Assembly: GCA_027532905.1 (NCBI GenBank)
Contig: JAPZUA010000001.1
Span: forward strand, 851,950-915,949
DNA: 64,000 nucleotides
Direction: 5' to 3'
DNA from: Magnetospirillum sp.
GTDB lineage: Bacteria > Pseudomonadota > Alphaproteobacteria > CACIAM-22H2
Positions within the stretch are counted from its first letter, which is position 1, and every line of letters begins with the position of its first letter. The notes beneath the pieces were generated by a model. The model searched no databases. It was not told where the DNA came from and was given only the letters and a program-made list of their open reading frames with translations. The translations under genes and the position numbers were made by a program. Below, piece after piece: positions 10,254-17,920 of the stretch.

Positions 10254-11765
10254 TCAGGCCTCCAGCATGCGCCGCAGCAATTCGACGTCTTCGCTGAACG
10301 CCGCGTCGGCCGCACGCAGCTCGTCGATCTTGCGCACCGCATGCATCACGGTCGTATGGTCGCGACCGCCGAATTTGCGGCCGATCTCGGGCAGCGAGCG
10401 GCTGGTCAATTGCTTGGCCAGATACATCGCGACCTGGCGCGGGCGGGCGACTTGGCGGGCCCGGCGCGGCGAGTGCATGTCGGCGAGGCGAATCGCAAAA
10501 TGCTCGGCAACCTTCTTCTGGATCTCCTCGATCGTCACGCGGCGATCGGAGGCGCGCAGCAGATCGTGCAGCACTTCTTGCGCACTCTCGAGACCGATGG
10601 GCCGGCCCACGAGCGTGGAGTGCGCGACGATGCGGTTGAGCGCACCCTCGAGTTCGCGCACGTTTGCCACGATCTTGTGCGCAAGAAACTCGAGCACCTT
10701 GGGCGGCATCGGCGTGCCGAGCTTCTCGGCCTTCGACTGCAGAATGCCCAAGCGCAGCTCGTAGGTTGTGGGATGGATGTCGGCCACAAGCCCCCAACCG
10801 AGGCGCGAACGCACGCGGTCTTCGAGACCTTCGAGATCGGCCGGGCTCTTGTCGGCCGACAGCACGATCTGCTTGTTCTGGTCCACGAGCGCGTTGAAGG
10901 TGTGGAAGAATTCTTCCTGCGTGGCGTCCTTGCCGGAGATAAACTGCACGTCGTCCACGAGCAGCACATCGACCGAGCGGAACTGCTCCTTGAAGGACAT
11001 CGTGTCCTTGAAGCGCATCGCGCGGATGAACTGGTACATGAATTTTTCGGCCGACAGATACACCACGCGGCGCTGCGGATTGCGCTTGCGGATGTGCCAG
11101 GCCATCGCATGCATGAGGTGCGTCTTGCCGAGACCCACGCCGCCATAGAGGAACAGCGGGTTGAACGGCACCTTGCCCTCGTCGGCCACGCGGCGGGCGG
11201 CTGCAGCGGCGAACTCGTTCGACTTGCCTTGCACGAAAGTTTCGAAGGTGAAGCGCGGGTCAAGAGGTGCGCCGAAACTTTCGACGTCGTCCTGCGTGCG
11301 GCCGATCATCGCGGTCTGCAGGGCCGTCTGCGCCGAAGCATTGGCGGCCTGCGGCGAGGCGGCCATGCGGTTCGCCGCCTGGCCGTTGGCGCTCGCCGAC
11401 GTGTTGGCACTGCCATAGACATTGCGGGACGCGGCCGACGCGGTCGGGCGCTGCGCCGTACCGGTGGCCTGGACCGGTGCGGGTGCTTGGTTGCCGGCGG
11501 CGGCCTGGACCAGGATCTCGACCGTGCGCACCATTTTGTTTTCCGCGCGCCACAAGGTCTTGATGCGGTCGGCGTAGTGCTGGCGCACCCAATCCTGCAT
11601 GAAGCGCGTGGGCACTGCGATGCGAGCGACGCCGTCATCGATGCCGATCAGCGTCAGCGGCTTCAACCAGCTTTTGTAGGCGGCTTCGCCGAACTCGCCC
11701 TTGAGACGGGCGCGCACGCGCACCCATTGGGCTTCCAAGGAGGGGCCGAAATCTTGCGGACGCAT
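10254..11765 (-). CDS. dnaA: Chromosomal replication initiator DnaA
   Basis: A 503-residue initiator that binds DnaA boxes at oriC and melts the origin. Domain I is at the N-terminus (W14, KSWLKPL). Domain II is an Ala/Gln/Asn-rich linker, about residues 90-150. Domain III (AAA+) has Walker A GGVGLGKTH near 208-217 and Walker B VDVLLVDDVQFI. Domain IV has the DNA-binding signature GRKFGGRDHTTVMHAVRKI. The ATG at 11765 has AGGAG about 8 nt upstream, inside the last codons of the rhodanese gene, so the two genes are tightly coupled. Upstream in-frame codons belong to the rhodanese region and are not used. Confidence 0.97.
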   Translation of the reverse strand: MRPQDFGPSLEAQWVRVRARLKGEFGEAAYKSWLKPLTLIGIDDGVARIAVPTRFMQDWVRQHYADRIKTLWRAENKMVRTVEILVQAAAGNQAPAPVQATGTAQRPTASAASRNVYGSANTSASANGQAANRMAASPQAANASAQTALQTAMIGRTQDDVESFGAPLDPRFTFETFVQGKSNEFAAAAARRVADEGKVPFNPLFLYGGVGLGKTHLMHAMAWHIRKRNPQRRVVYLSAEKFMYQFIRAMRFKDTMSFKEQFRSVDVLLVDDVQFISGKDATQEEFFHTFNALVDQNKQIVLSADKSPADLEGLEDRVRSRLGWGLVADIHPTTYELRLGILQSKAEKLGTPMPPKVLEFLAHKIVANVRELEGALNRIVAHSTLVGRPIGLESAQEVLHDLLRASDRRVTIEEIQKKVAEHFAIRLADMHSPRRARQVARPRQVAMYLAKQLTSRSLPEIGRKFGGRDHTTVMHAVRKIDELRAADAAFSEDVELLRRMLEA

Positions 11766-11770
11766 GGCGG

Positions 11771-12265
11771 CTACTCCTGCGTCCAGGCGAGGCCGGCGGC
11801 TTTCCAGCCGCCCGACTGGCCGCGATGGCCGGCCGCATCGCGGTCGCCCTCGAAGCCGCCCGCAAGATTGTAGGCGCGGGTGAACCCGTTCGACGTCATC
11901 GCGATCGCGGCCGATTTCGAGCGTCCGCCGGAGCGGCACAGGAAAATCGCCGGCGCGTCTTTTTCGACCGCACTCGCGATCGCGGCCGCGAACTGCGGAT
12001 TGGGTACCATCTGGGCGCGGCCGTCCAAACTCGTCGAATAGTTCTGCCACGAAACGTAGAGCGGCGCCTTGCCGAGCGCGGCGAGGCTGGCCACGCCCAC
12101 GAACGTCCATTCCGCACGGCTGCGAACGTCGATCAAAACGGCGTTCTTCTCGCGCGCCAGCATGTCCCACGCTTCGCGCGGCGACAGATCGCCCGAATAG
12201 CCCAACTCGTGGCCGTCGCCTGCGGCCTGCTCTGCTGATTTCGCCGTATCGCCCATCGTACCCAA
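11771..12265 (-). CDS. Rhodanese-like protein
   Basis: A 164-residue single-domain rhodanese. It has the family start LSPREAWDMLAREKNAVLIDVRSRAEW and the active-site loop with Cys110 in FLCRSGGRSKSAA, so a persulfide on Cys110 is likely possible. A Gly/His-rich tail follows, ending with the common KAAGLAW. Rhodaneses move sulfane sulfur from thiosulfate or other donors to acceptors; the acceptor here is unknown. It is the first gene of the dnaA operon, with dnaA starting 5 nt after its stop codon. Its own upstream region (12266-12436) contains no further gene. Confidence 0.85.
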   Translation of the reverse strand: MGTMGDTAKSAEQAAGDGHELGYSGDLSPREAWDMLAREKNAVLIDVRSRAEWTFVGVASLAALGKAPLYVSWQNYSTSLDGRAQMVPNPQFAAAIASAVEKDAPAIFLCRSGGRSKSAAIAMTSNGFTRAYNLAGGFEGDRDAAGHRGQSGGWKAAGLAWTQE

Positions 12266-12402
12266 CCGTTCTGTCGTCTCGTCGCCCGCTTGTCGTTCAC
12301 GCAGAATGTAAACCGCGTGCTCGGGATCTCTCTCGTGTGCCAGTCATGTTTGCGCGCTGCAGAAGGCTCCGGGCCGAAAGGCTCGGCAGCTTCGCGCGCA
12401 AT

Positions 12403-12423
12403 GGGGAACGTATGACGTTCCCC
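12403..12423. repeat. Perfect 9-bp hairpin/palindrome
   Basis: GGGGAACGT (12403-12411), loop ATG, ACGTTCCCC (12415-12423). It lies about 140 nt upstream of the rhodanese-dnaA start. It could be an operator or an RNA hairpin in the dnaA leader. No U run follows it on either strand. Confidence 0.5.
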
Positions 12424-12436
12424 CGCTTGACCCGCG

Positions 12437-12655
12437 TCAGCTGAAGGCTGAGCGGCGCGTTCGCGCGCGATAGGCGATCAGGCGGCGATCGAAATACGAG
12501 CGACGGCGGGCGACAAGCGCATCGGAGTTGTTCACGGGAAAAGACCCCTGTCGTTGCGTCTGTTGGCGTTCAGACTTTTTGTGGTTGAGCGCGGCCGATG
12601 CGCGCGGCTTTTTGGCGAGAGCGAAACGTGACGAATTTTCGTACATGCAACCCAT
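12437..12655 (-). CDS. Possible small basic protein
   Basis: A 72-residue reading frame (MGCMYENSSRFALAKKPR... to ...RTRRSAFS), very rich in Arg, Lys, Ser and Gln. The third codon positions favour G/C, as in real genes nearby. An AGGA ribosome site sits 7 nt before the ATG at 12655, and an alternative ATG lies at 12646. It has no signal peptide or membrane segment, and no family was recognised. A hairpin at 12678-12698 and a promoter-like pair at 12772-12800 lie upstream on the same strand. It may equally be non-coding leader of the rhodanese-dnaA operon. Confidence 0.3.
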   Translation of the reverse strand: MGCMYENSSRFALAKKPRASAALNHKKSERQQTQRQGSFPVNNSDALVARRRSYFDRRLIAYRARTRRSAFS

Positions 12656-13000
12656 CGTCCCGTCCTGCTTTCCTCGCGCGCCCTTGCCGAGGGGGCGCAA
12701 AACTCGATCGGCATTTCGTTCGCGCTGCGAAGCACTCGACTACGCGCATTCGCGGCGTCACGAAGACGCAAAATAAAACACGGCGCTTGGCCGCAAGCAA
12801 CAGGTCCGTTGTGCGAACAAGCGAATCGCATCGCATGTGGCACGGATACGACGCGTGGAAGTTTTGAAATTTTATTTGCGAAGAATGGAGAAAACTTCAG
12901 ACGCGCTTTCGCACGCGGAGATTCAATGACTTGCACGACGATGCGCGTGCGGAGCGGCAACTTTGCGGACGGCGTTTGCGCATCCGCGAAGCTGTTGCCC
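12656..13000. other. Intergenic, promoter region of the dnaA side
   Basis: No gene is supported here. The stretch holds a hairpin with 6-bp arms (12678-12683 with 12693-12698), a promoter-like pair (12772-12800, minus) and AT-richer runs at 12765-12778 and 12861-12898. Two GANTC sites are present. No convincing DnaA box was found. Confidence 0.4.
12772..12800 (-). promoter_or_regulatory. Putative promoter toward small ORF/rhodanese-dnaA
   Basis: On the minus strand: -35 TTGCTT (12800-12795), 17-nt spacer, -10 TTTATT (12777-12772). The -10 is weak. It is the only spaced pair seen upstream of the rhodanese-dnaA operon. Confidence 0.35.
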
Positions 13001-13040
13001 AAAAAATCAAGCGCCGTCTTCGAGGTTTCGAAGACGGCGC
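13001..13040 (-). terminator. Intrinsic terminator of rpsT
   Basis: A 13-bp perfect stem (GCGCCGTCTTCGA at 13011-13023 with its complement at 13028-13040) with a 4-nt loop. On the minus strand it is followed by TTGATTTTTT. It lies about 60 nt after the rpsT stop codon. Confidence 0.9.
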
Positions 13041-13099
13041 TTTGTCGTCTGGAAGATTTTCGCGCGCAAGGAATTGCGAGCGAGGCGGATCTCGAAGCG

Positions 13100-13366
13100 T
13101 CAGGCCTTGATCGCCTTGATACGCGCCGACAGCCGCGAGATTTTGCGCGACACGGTATTCTTGTGCACGATGCCGACCTTGGCGGTGCGCATCAAAATCG
13201 GCTGTGCGGCCTTGAGGGCTGCAGCGGCCGCAGCCTTGTCGCCCGAGGCGATCGCTTCTTCGACCTTCGTCACGTAGGTGCGCATGCGGCTGATGCGCGT
13301 GCGGTTAACTTCCGTGCGGCGCAGCGTCTGGCGCGCGGCCTTCTTTGCGGACTTCGTATTCGCCAT
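13100..13366 (-). CDS. rpsT: 30S ribosomal protein S20
   Basis: An 88-residue basic protein of the small ribosomal subunit that binds 16S rRNA early in assembly. It starts [21 protein letters not shown] and contains the conserved [19 protein letters not shown]. It is a single-gene unit, with a strong promoter at 13475-13504, a leader of about 105 nt that can form a small hairpin (CTGTCG/CGACAG, 13396-13412) and an intrinsic terminator downstream. In E. coli S20 limits its own translation; whether this leader does the same is unknown. An S20 gene near dnaA is common in alphaproteobacteria. Confidence 0.97.
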   Translation of the reverse strand: MANTKSAKKAARQTLRRTEVNRTRISRMRTYVTKVEEAIASGDKAAAAAALKAAQPILMRTAKVGIVHKNTVSRKISRLSARIKAIKA

Positions 13367-13474
13367 GGTCTTTCGATCTTTCGGTTGCGGCAGGTCTGTC
13401 GATCACCGACAGGTCTGCATTTCGTTCAAAGGGGTCTTCGCGGCAGCCGCCGGGACCGCCCAAAAAGGTCGCGC

Positions 13475-13504
13475 GTTATAGCCCCCCCGGGCAGGGGGCG
13501 TCAA
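13475..13504 (-). promoter_or_regulatory. rpsT promoter
   Basis: On the minus strand: -35 TTGACG (13504-13499), 18-nt spacer made of C and G runs, -10 TATAAC (13480-13475). It lies right after the enoyl-CoA hydratase stop codon. Confidence 0.75.
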
Positions 13505-13514
13505 CCCCGGCCGA

Positions 13515-14291
13515 TCAGCGGTTTTTCCAGACCGGCGGGCGCTTTTCGACAAAGGCGGCCATGCCTTCTTTTTGGTCTTCCGTCGCGAAGGTCGCGTGGA
13601 ACACGCGCCGCTCGAATTTGATGCCCTCGGCAAGCGTGGTCTCGTAGGCGCGGTTGACCGCTTCTTTGGCCATCATGACGATGGGCTGCGACAGGCCCGC
13701 GATCTTTTCAGCCGTCTTGGCGGCCTCAGCGAGGAGGTCGGCCGCAGGTACCACGCGGCTAACAAGGCCCGCGCGCTCGGCCTCGGCCGCATCCATCATG
13801 CGGCCGGTGAGGCACATCTCCATCGCCTTGGATTTGCCCACAAAACGCGTCAGGCGCTGGCTGCCGCCAGCCCCCGGGATCGTGCCGATCGTGATTTCGG
13901 GCTGGCCGAATTTGGCTGTGTCGGCAGCAATGATAAAGTCGCACATCATGGCAAGCTCGCAGCCGCCGCCGAGTGCAAAGCCAGCCACCGCCGCCACGAT
14001 CGGCTTGCGGCAGGTCGTGACCCGCTCCCAGCCCTTGGTGATGAAGTCGGCGAGATAAACGTCCATGTAGGACGACGTCGCCATCTCCTTGATGTCGGCC
14101 CCGGCGGCAAAGGCGCGCTCAGAGCCGGTCAGCACGATGCAGCCGATATTGGGATCGGCTTCGAACGCGTCGAGCGCCAAGCCCAGTTCGGCGATCAGGG
14201 CAGCACACAGCGCGTTCAGCGCCTTGGGCCGGTTCAGCGTGACAAAGCCGACCTTGCCCTTGGTTTCGACCAGGATGTTTTCGTAGGCCAT
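13515..14291 (-). CDS. Enoyl-CoA hydratase
   Basis: A 258-residue crotonase-family enzyme that adds water to trans-2-enoyl-CoA in beta-oxidation. The oxyanion-hole segment is [11 protein letters not shown]. Both catalytic glutamates are in place: one in [11 protein letters not shown], the other in [20 protein letters not shown]. That complete pair makes a genuine hydratase more likely than another crotonase. The ATG at 14291 has GAGGA about 8 nt upstream. An ATG at 14306 would overlap the previous gene by ATGA but has no ribosome site. It follows mutM and an exported hypothetical gene on the same strand. Confidence 0.93.
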   Translation of the reverse strand: MAYENILVETKGKVGFVTLNRPKALNALCAALIAELGLALDAFEADPNIGCIVLTGSERAFAAGADIKEMATSSYMDVYLADFITKGWERVTTCRKPIVAAVAGFALGGGCELAMMCDFIIAADTAKFGQPEITIGTIPGAGGSQRLTRFVGKSKAMEMCLTGRMMDAAEAERAGLVSRVVPAADLLAEAAKTAEKIAGLSQPIVMMAKEAVNRAYETTLAEGIKFERRVFHATFATEDQKEGMAAFVEKRPPVWKNR

Positions 14292-14302
14292 CGGCGCAAT
14301 CC

Positions 14303-14668
14303 TCATTCGGGTGTCAGAAAAAAGCGGACCTTGACGGTGCCGCGCGCGTCGGGCGGGTCGGCGTCGATCGCGAGTTTCTCGCCCTCGCGCACGAATACGT
14401 TGCCCGTCGTCGCGCGTCGCCAGCCGAGTTCGAGCAACGTGCGCGCATAGAACGTCGCGACGGCCCCCGCCGGCACGCGGCCTTCGGCGAGCGCCTCGAC
14501 CACGCGCCCTTGCGGACTGTCGAACACGCTTGAGTCGCCGGTTTGCGCCAGGCCCGGCATTAGCGGCAGATCGTCGATGCCGTCCACGAAGCTTTGCGCG
14601 GCCACCGGCACAGCCAGCAGCAGCAACCCGAGCACCAGCGTGGCAAGCATGCGCATGGCGTCTTTCAT
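14303..14668 (-). CDS. Exported hypothetical protein
   Basis: A 121-residue protein with a signal peptide ([22 protein letters not shown]; the MKDAM extension may or may not be used) and a compact mature domain of about 95 residues ([14 protein letters not shown]... [11 protein letters not shown]... VRFFLTPE). The [13 protein letters not shown] stretch resembles small periplasmic or lipoprotein-like proteins often found beside mutM in alphaproteobacteria, but no function is known to me. It starts 3 nt after the mutM stop codon, so it is co-transcribed with mutM and the enoyl-CoA hydratase. It has no Cys, so it is not a lipoprotein. Confidence 0.75.
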   Translation of the reverse strand: MKDAMRMLATLVLGLLLLAVPVAAQSFVDGIDDLPLMPGLAQTGDSSVFDSPQGRVVEALAEGRVPAGAVATFYARTLLELGWRRATTGNVFVREGEKLAIDADPPDARGTVKVRFFLTPE

Positions 14669-14671
14669 ACG

Positions 14672-15502
14672 TCAGCGCTGGCGCTTGGGACAATAGAAAG
14701 TCGAGCGCCCGGACTGCACGATGCGCTTGACGCTTTTGCCGCAATCGCAACCCGGGCACGGCTGGCCCTCGCGGTCGTAGACGCGCCATTGATGCTGGAA
14801 CCAGCCAAGCTCGCCCGAGGCTTGCACGTAGTCGCGCGCCGACGAGCCGCCGGCTTTGATCGCGTCCTCGAGCGTGGCCTTGATGGCAGCGCACAAAGCA
14901 ACCGCGCGGGGCCCCTTTACGGTCGAGGCTTTGCGAAGTGGGCTCAAGCCCGCCCGGAACAGTGCCTCGCACACATATATATTTCCGAGACCAGCCACAT
15001 TGCGTTGGTCGAGCAAGGCCGACTTCAGCGGGCTCTTGGTGTGGGAAAGCGCTTGTTCGAGGCTGGCCGCATCGAACGCCGCATCGAGCGGCTCGGGGCC
15101 GAGTTCGGCAAAGCGCTTGTCGGCGGCAAGATCCGCCGTGTCGAGTGCGTCGACCACGCCGAAGCGGCGCGGATCGGTGAAGCGGATCGTGGCACCGGCA
15201 TCGGTGACGAAATCGACATGGTCGTGCGGACCTGGCGCCGGGGCATCGCCGGGGAGCAGCACAAGCCGCCCCGACATGCCGAGATGCACAAGCACGCTTG
15301 TGCCGCGATCGAGGCCGAGCACAATCCATTTAGCGCGGCGCTCGACGCTCTGCACCACCGCCCCCACCACGCGCTGCACAAAGTCGGGGGCAATGGGCGT
15401 GCGTATGTCCGCGCGGCGCAAGACCACGCGTGCGAGGCGCTGCCCTTGCAGGTGCGGGCGCAGGCCGCGCACCACGGTTTCGACTTCGGGCAGTTCGGGC
15501 AT
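14672..15502 (-). CDS. mutM: Formamidopyrimidine-DNA glycosylase
   Basis: A 276-residue repair glycosylase/AP lyase that removes 8-oxoguanine and ring-opened purines. The N-terminus PELPEVE holds the catalytic Pro (after Met removal) and Glu. The helix-two-turn-helix region contains [15 protein letters not shown]. The C-terminal zinc finger is altered: it reads [13 protein letters not shown]...[12 protein letters not shown], so the usual last Cys (CPxCQ) is Arg, while an extra Cys stands in the first half (CPGCDC). A single T-to-C change would explain the Arg codon (CGC). Whether zinc still binds is uncertain. It is divergent from ubiE. Confidence 0.95.
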   Translation of the reverse strand: MPELPEVETVVRGLRPHLQGQRLARVVLRRADIRTPIAPDFVQRVVGAVVQSVERRAKWIVLGLDRGTSVLVHLGMSGRLVLLPGDAPAPGPHDHVDFVTDAGATIRFTDPRRFGVVDALDTADLAADKRFAELGPEPLDAAFDAASLEQALSHTKSPLKSALLDQRNVAGLGNIYVCEALFRAGLSPLRKASTVKGPRAVALCAAIKATLEDAIKAGGSSARDYVQASGELGWFQHQWRVYDREGQPCPGCDCGKSVKRIVQSGRSTFYCPKRQR

Positions 15503-15568
15503 GATCCTGCCACCCTGCCCAACTGTTCTCCCAATTTCCAGTGCGGCTTGCTATGGTGCGCCCCGCAA

Positions 15569-16315
15569 ATGACCCAAGCTTCTGACGAAACGACCCATTT
15601 CGGCTTCCGCGAGGTGCCCAAGACCGCCAAAGCGGGCTTGGTGCGCGAGGTTTTCGATTCCGTCGCCGGGCGCTACGACCTTATGAACGACGTGATGTCG
15701 CTGGGCGTGCACCGGCTGTGGAAACAGGCGTTTGTGCACCAAGTGGCCCCGCGCACGCGCGAAAAATTCATCGATCTTGCCGGCGGGACTGGCGACATCG
15801 CGTTTGCGCTGGGCGAGGCCGGCGCCGACGTAACCGTGTGCGACTACAATGCGCAGATGCTCCAGCAGGGCCGCAAACGTGCTGCCGACAAGGGCGTGAC
15901 CGACGGCCCGCTGTGGGTTGCGGGCGATGCGATGGCGCTGCCTTTCCCCTCCGCCTCGCGCGATGCGATCACGATCGCGTTCGGTCTGCGCAACGTTACC
16001 GAGCCCGCCAAAGCGCTTTCCGAAATTCGCCGCGTGCTGAAACCCGGCGGGCGCTTTTTCTGTCTCGAATTCAGCCAGGTCGCCGTCCCCGTGCTCGACC
16101 AGCTTTACGACGCCTATTCCTTCAATGTGCTGCCGCGCCTGGGCCAATGGATTGCCGGCGACGGCGATTCTTATCGCTATCTCGCCGAAAGCATTCGCCG
16201 CTTTCCAAGCCAGGATCGGCTGCTTGCAATGCTGGGCGAGGCCAAATTCGGCCAGACCGGCTATCGCAATCTTTCGGGCGGCATCGCCGCGATCCATTGG
16301 GGCTGGCGCACCTGA
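15569..16315 (+). CDS. ubiE: Ubiquinone biosynthesis C-methyltransferase UbiE
   Basis: A 248-residue SAM-dependent methyltransferase for the C-methylation step of ubiquinone (and menaquinone) synthesis. Motifs are VFDSVAGRYDLMNDVMSLGVHRLWK, the SAM loop DLAGGTGDIAF, NVTEPAKAL, RRVLKPGGRFFCLEFS, and the C-terminal YRNLSGGIAAIHWGW. The ATG at 15569 gives the normal family length. The stop codon overlaps the ATG of ubiB (TGATG). Divergent from mutM across about 66 nt, which must hold both promoters. Confidence 0.96.
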   Translation: MTQASDETTHFGFREVPKTAKAGLVREVFDSVAGRYDLMNDVMSLGVHRLWKQAFVHQVAPRTREKFIDLAGGTGDIAFALGEAGADVTVCDYNAQMLQQGRKRAADKGVTDGPLWVAGDAMALPFPSASRDAITIAFGLRNVTEPAKALSEIRRVLKPGGRFFCLEFSQVAVPVLDQLYDAYSFNVLPRLGQWIAGDGDSYRYLAESIRRFPSQDRLLAMLGEAKFGQTGYRNLSGGIAAIHWGWRT

Positions 16316-17853
16316 TGCTGGGCTTCAATCTGCCCGGCCGTTTGGTGCGCATCGCAAAGATCGCGCGCACGCTCGTCGCCTACGACGCGTTCGAGGCGTT
16401 GCGCCTGCCGGAGCTTTCGCCGATGGCCGCCCGCTTGGCCGCACGGCTGCGGCGGCGCGATTTGCCGCAGCGCCCGGGCCAGCGCCTCGCACTCGCTTTG
16501 GCCGAGCTCGGGCCCGGCTTCGTCAAATTGGGTCAGGTGCTGTCCACGCGCGCCGATCTCGTTGGCGAAGCGGTCGCGGGCGATCTCACCAACCTGCAAG
16601 ACCAAGTGCCGCCATTTCCCTTCGCCGAAATCGAAGCCACGCTTGAACGCGAGTTCGGCCGCCCGTTGGCCGAGCTCTACACCTCGATCGACCGCACCGC
16701 GATCGCCGCCGCCTCGATCGCGCAGGTGCATTTTGCGGTGGCGCTGGACGGGCGCGAAGTCGCGGTCAAGGTCTTGCGCCCGGGTGTGGAAGCAGCATTT
16801 GCGCGCGACGTCGATCTGCTCGCGTGGTTCGCAAGGCTTGCCGAGCGCTTTGCGCCGAGCCTGCGGCGCTTGAAGCCGCAGGCGGTGGTCGAGACCTTGG
16901 CGCAGACCGTGCGGCTCGAGATGGATCTGCGCCTGGAGGCGGCCGCCTGCGACGAGCTTGCGCAGAATTTCAAAGACGACGCCGAATTCCGCGTGCCCAA
17001 AGTCGATTGGACGCGCACCGCCAAGCGCGTGCTGACGACCGAGCGCGTGATCGGCATCCCCATCGACGAGCGTGAAAAACTGATCGAGGCGGGCCACGAT
17101 CCGCAAGAAATCGTCGCCAAGGCCGCACGCGCCTTTTTCCGCCAGGTTTTCCGCGACGGCTATTTCCATGCCGACATGCATCCCGGCAACATGTTCGTGG
17201 CGGCCGACGGCGCTTTGGTCGCGGTCGATTTCGGCATCATGGGCCGCATCGACCGGCCGACGCGCATCGTGCTGGCCGACATGCTGGCGGGTTTCCTCAA
17301 CCAGAATTACCGGCAGGTCGCCGAGGTGCATTTCCGCGCCGGATTCGTGCCCGCCTCGCAGGATATCGGCGCGTTTGCGCAAGCAGCGCGCGCCATCGCC
17401 GAGCCTATCCTGGGCCTGCCGCTCGAAGAGATTTCGCTCGCGCGCCTGCTCGCCCAATTGTTCGAAGTGACCGAGCAGTTCCAGATGGAAACCCAGCCGC
17501 AATTGCTGCTCCTGCAAAAGAGCATGCTGGTCTGCGAGGGCGTGGGCCGCGCCCTCGATCCACACATCAATATGTGGACGCTCGCCCGCCCCCTCATCGA
17601 AGACTGGATGCTTGCCAATCGCGGGCCTTTGGCGCGGCTTGGCTTCGGCAGCGAAGCGTTGCTGGCGCGCCTTGAAGACCTGCCCGGCCTCGTCGCCAAT
17701 CTCGACCGCGCGGCAGCCCAGATCGCCGGCGGCGGCGTGCGCCTGCATCCCGACACGCTGGCCGCCTTCGGCGCCGGGCGCCAAGCCCCGCACTGGCCCT
17801 GGCTCGTGGCGGGTTTGGTTTTCGGCGGGTTGGCGGTCTGGCTTTTCCATTGA
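16315..17853 (+). CDS. ubiB: UbiB-family ABC1 kinase-like protein
   Basis: A 512-residue atypical kinase/ATPase needed for ubiquinone synthesis. The family KxGQ motif is FVKLGQVLSTRADL, the Ala-rich loop is AAASIAQVHFA, the Lys is in VAVKVLRPG, the catalytic loop is HADMHPGNMF, and the metal-binding DFG is VDFGIMGRI. A single C-terminal membrane helix (WPWLVAGLVFGGLAVWLF) anchors it. It is translationally coupled to ubiE (TGATG). The upstream frame is open but overlaps ubiE and does not match the family. Confidence 0.95.
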   Translation: MLGFNLPGRLVRIAKIARTLVAYDAFEALRLPELSPMAARLAARLRRRDLPQRPGQRLALALAELGPGFVKLGQVLSTRADLVGEAVAGDLTNLQDQVPPFPFAEIEATLEREFGRPLAELYTSIDRTAIAAASIAQVHFAVALDGREVAVKVLRPGVEAAFARDVDLLAWFARLAERFAPSLRRLKPQAVVETLAQTVRLEMDLRLEAAACDELAQNFKDDAEFRVPKVDWTRTAKRVLTTERVIGIPIDEREKLIEAGHDPQEIVAKAARAFFRQVFRDGYFHADMHPGNMFVAADGALVAVDFGIMGRIDRPTRIVLADMLAGFLNQNYRQVAEVHFRAGFVPASQDIGAFAQAARAIAEPILGLPLEEISLARLLAQLFEVTEQFQMETQPQLLLLQKSMLVCEGVGRALDPHINMWTLARPLIEDWMLANRGPLARLGFGSEALLARLEDLPGLVANLDRAAAQIAGGGVRLHPDTLAAFGAGRQAPHWPWLVAGLVFGGLAVWLFH

Positions 17854-17864
17854 GCGATTCCCTG

Positions 17865-17917
17865 TTGCACGCAGTGTAGTTTGTGGTTAGATTTACCCCC
17901 TTGCTTTTGGGTAAATC
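17865..17917 (+). promoter_or_regulatory. coaBC promoter with overlapping hairpin/operator
   Basis: -35 TTGCAC (17865-17870), 17-nt spacer, -10 TAGATT (17888-17893). A perfect 9-bp inverted repeat GATTTACCC (17890-17898) and GGGTAAATC (17909-17917) starts inside the -10 and ends 3 nt before the coaBC ATG. The GGG of the right arm is the only candidate ribosome site, so an RNA hairpin would hide it. A DNA operator is the other reading. Confidence 0.6.
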
Positions 17918-17920
17918 AGC

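Noticed and set aside
12266-13000. Chromosome origin (oriC) upstream of the dnaA operon
   Set aside because: AT-rich runs and the dnaA neighbourhood are suggestive, but no convincing DnaA boxes (TTATCCACA type) were found; only loose matches. Strand skew could not be computed.
14594-15568. Long plus-strand frame upstream of ubiE (through mutM)
   Set aside because: Shadow of mutM; ubiE homology begins only at 15569.
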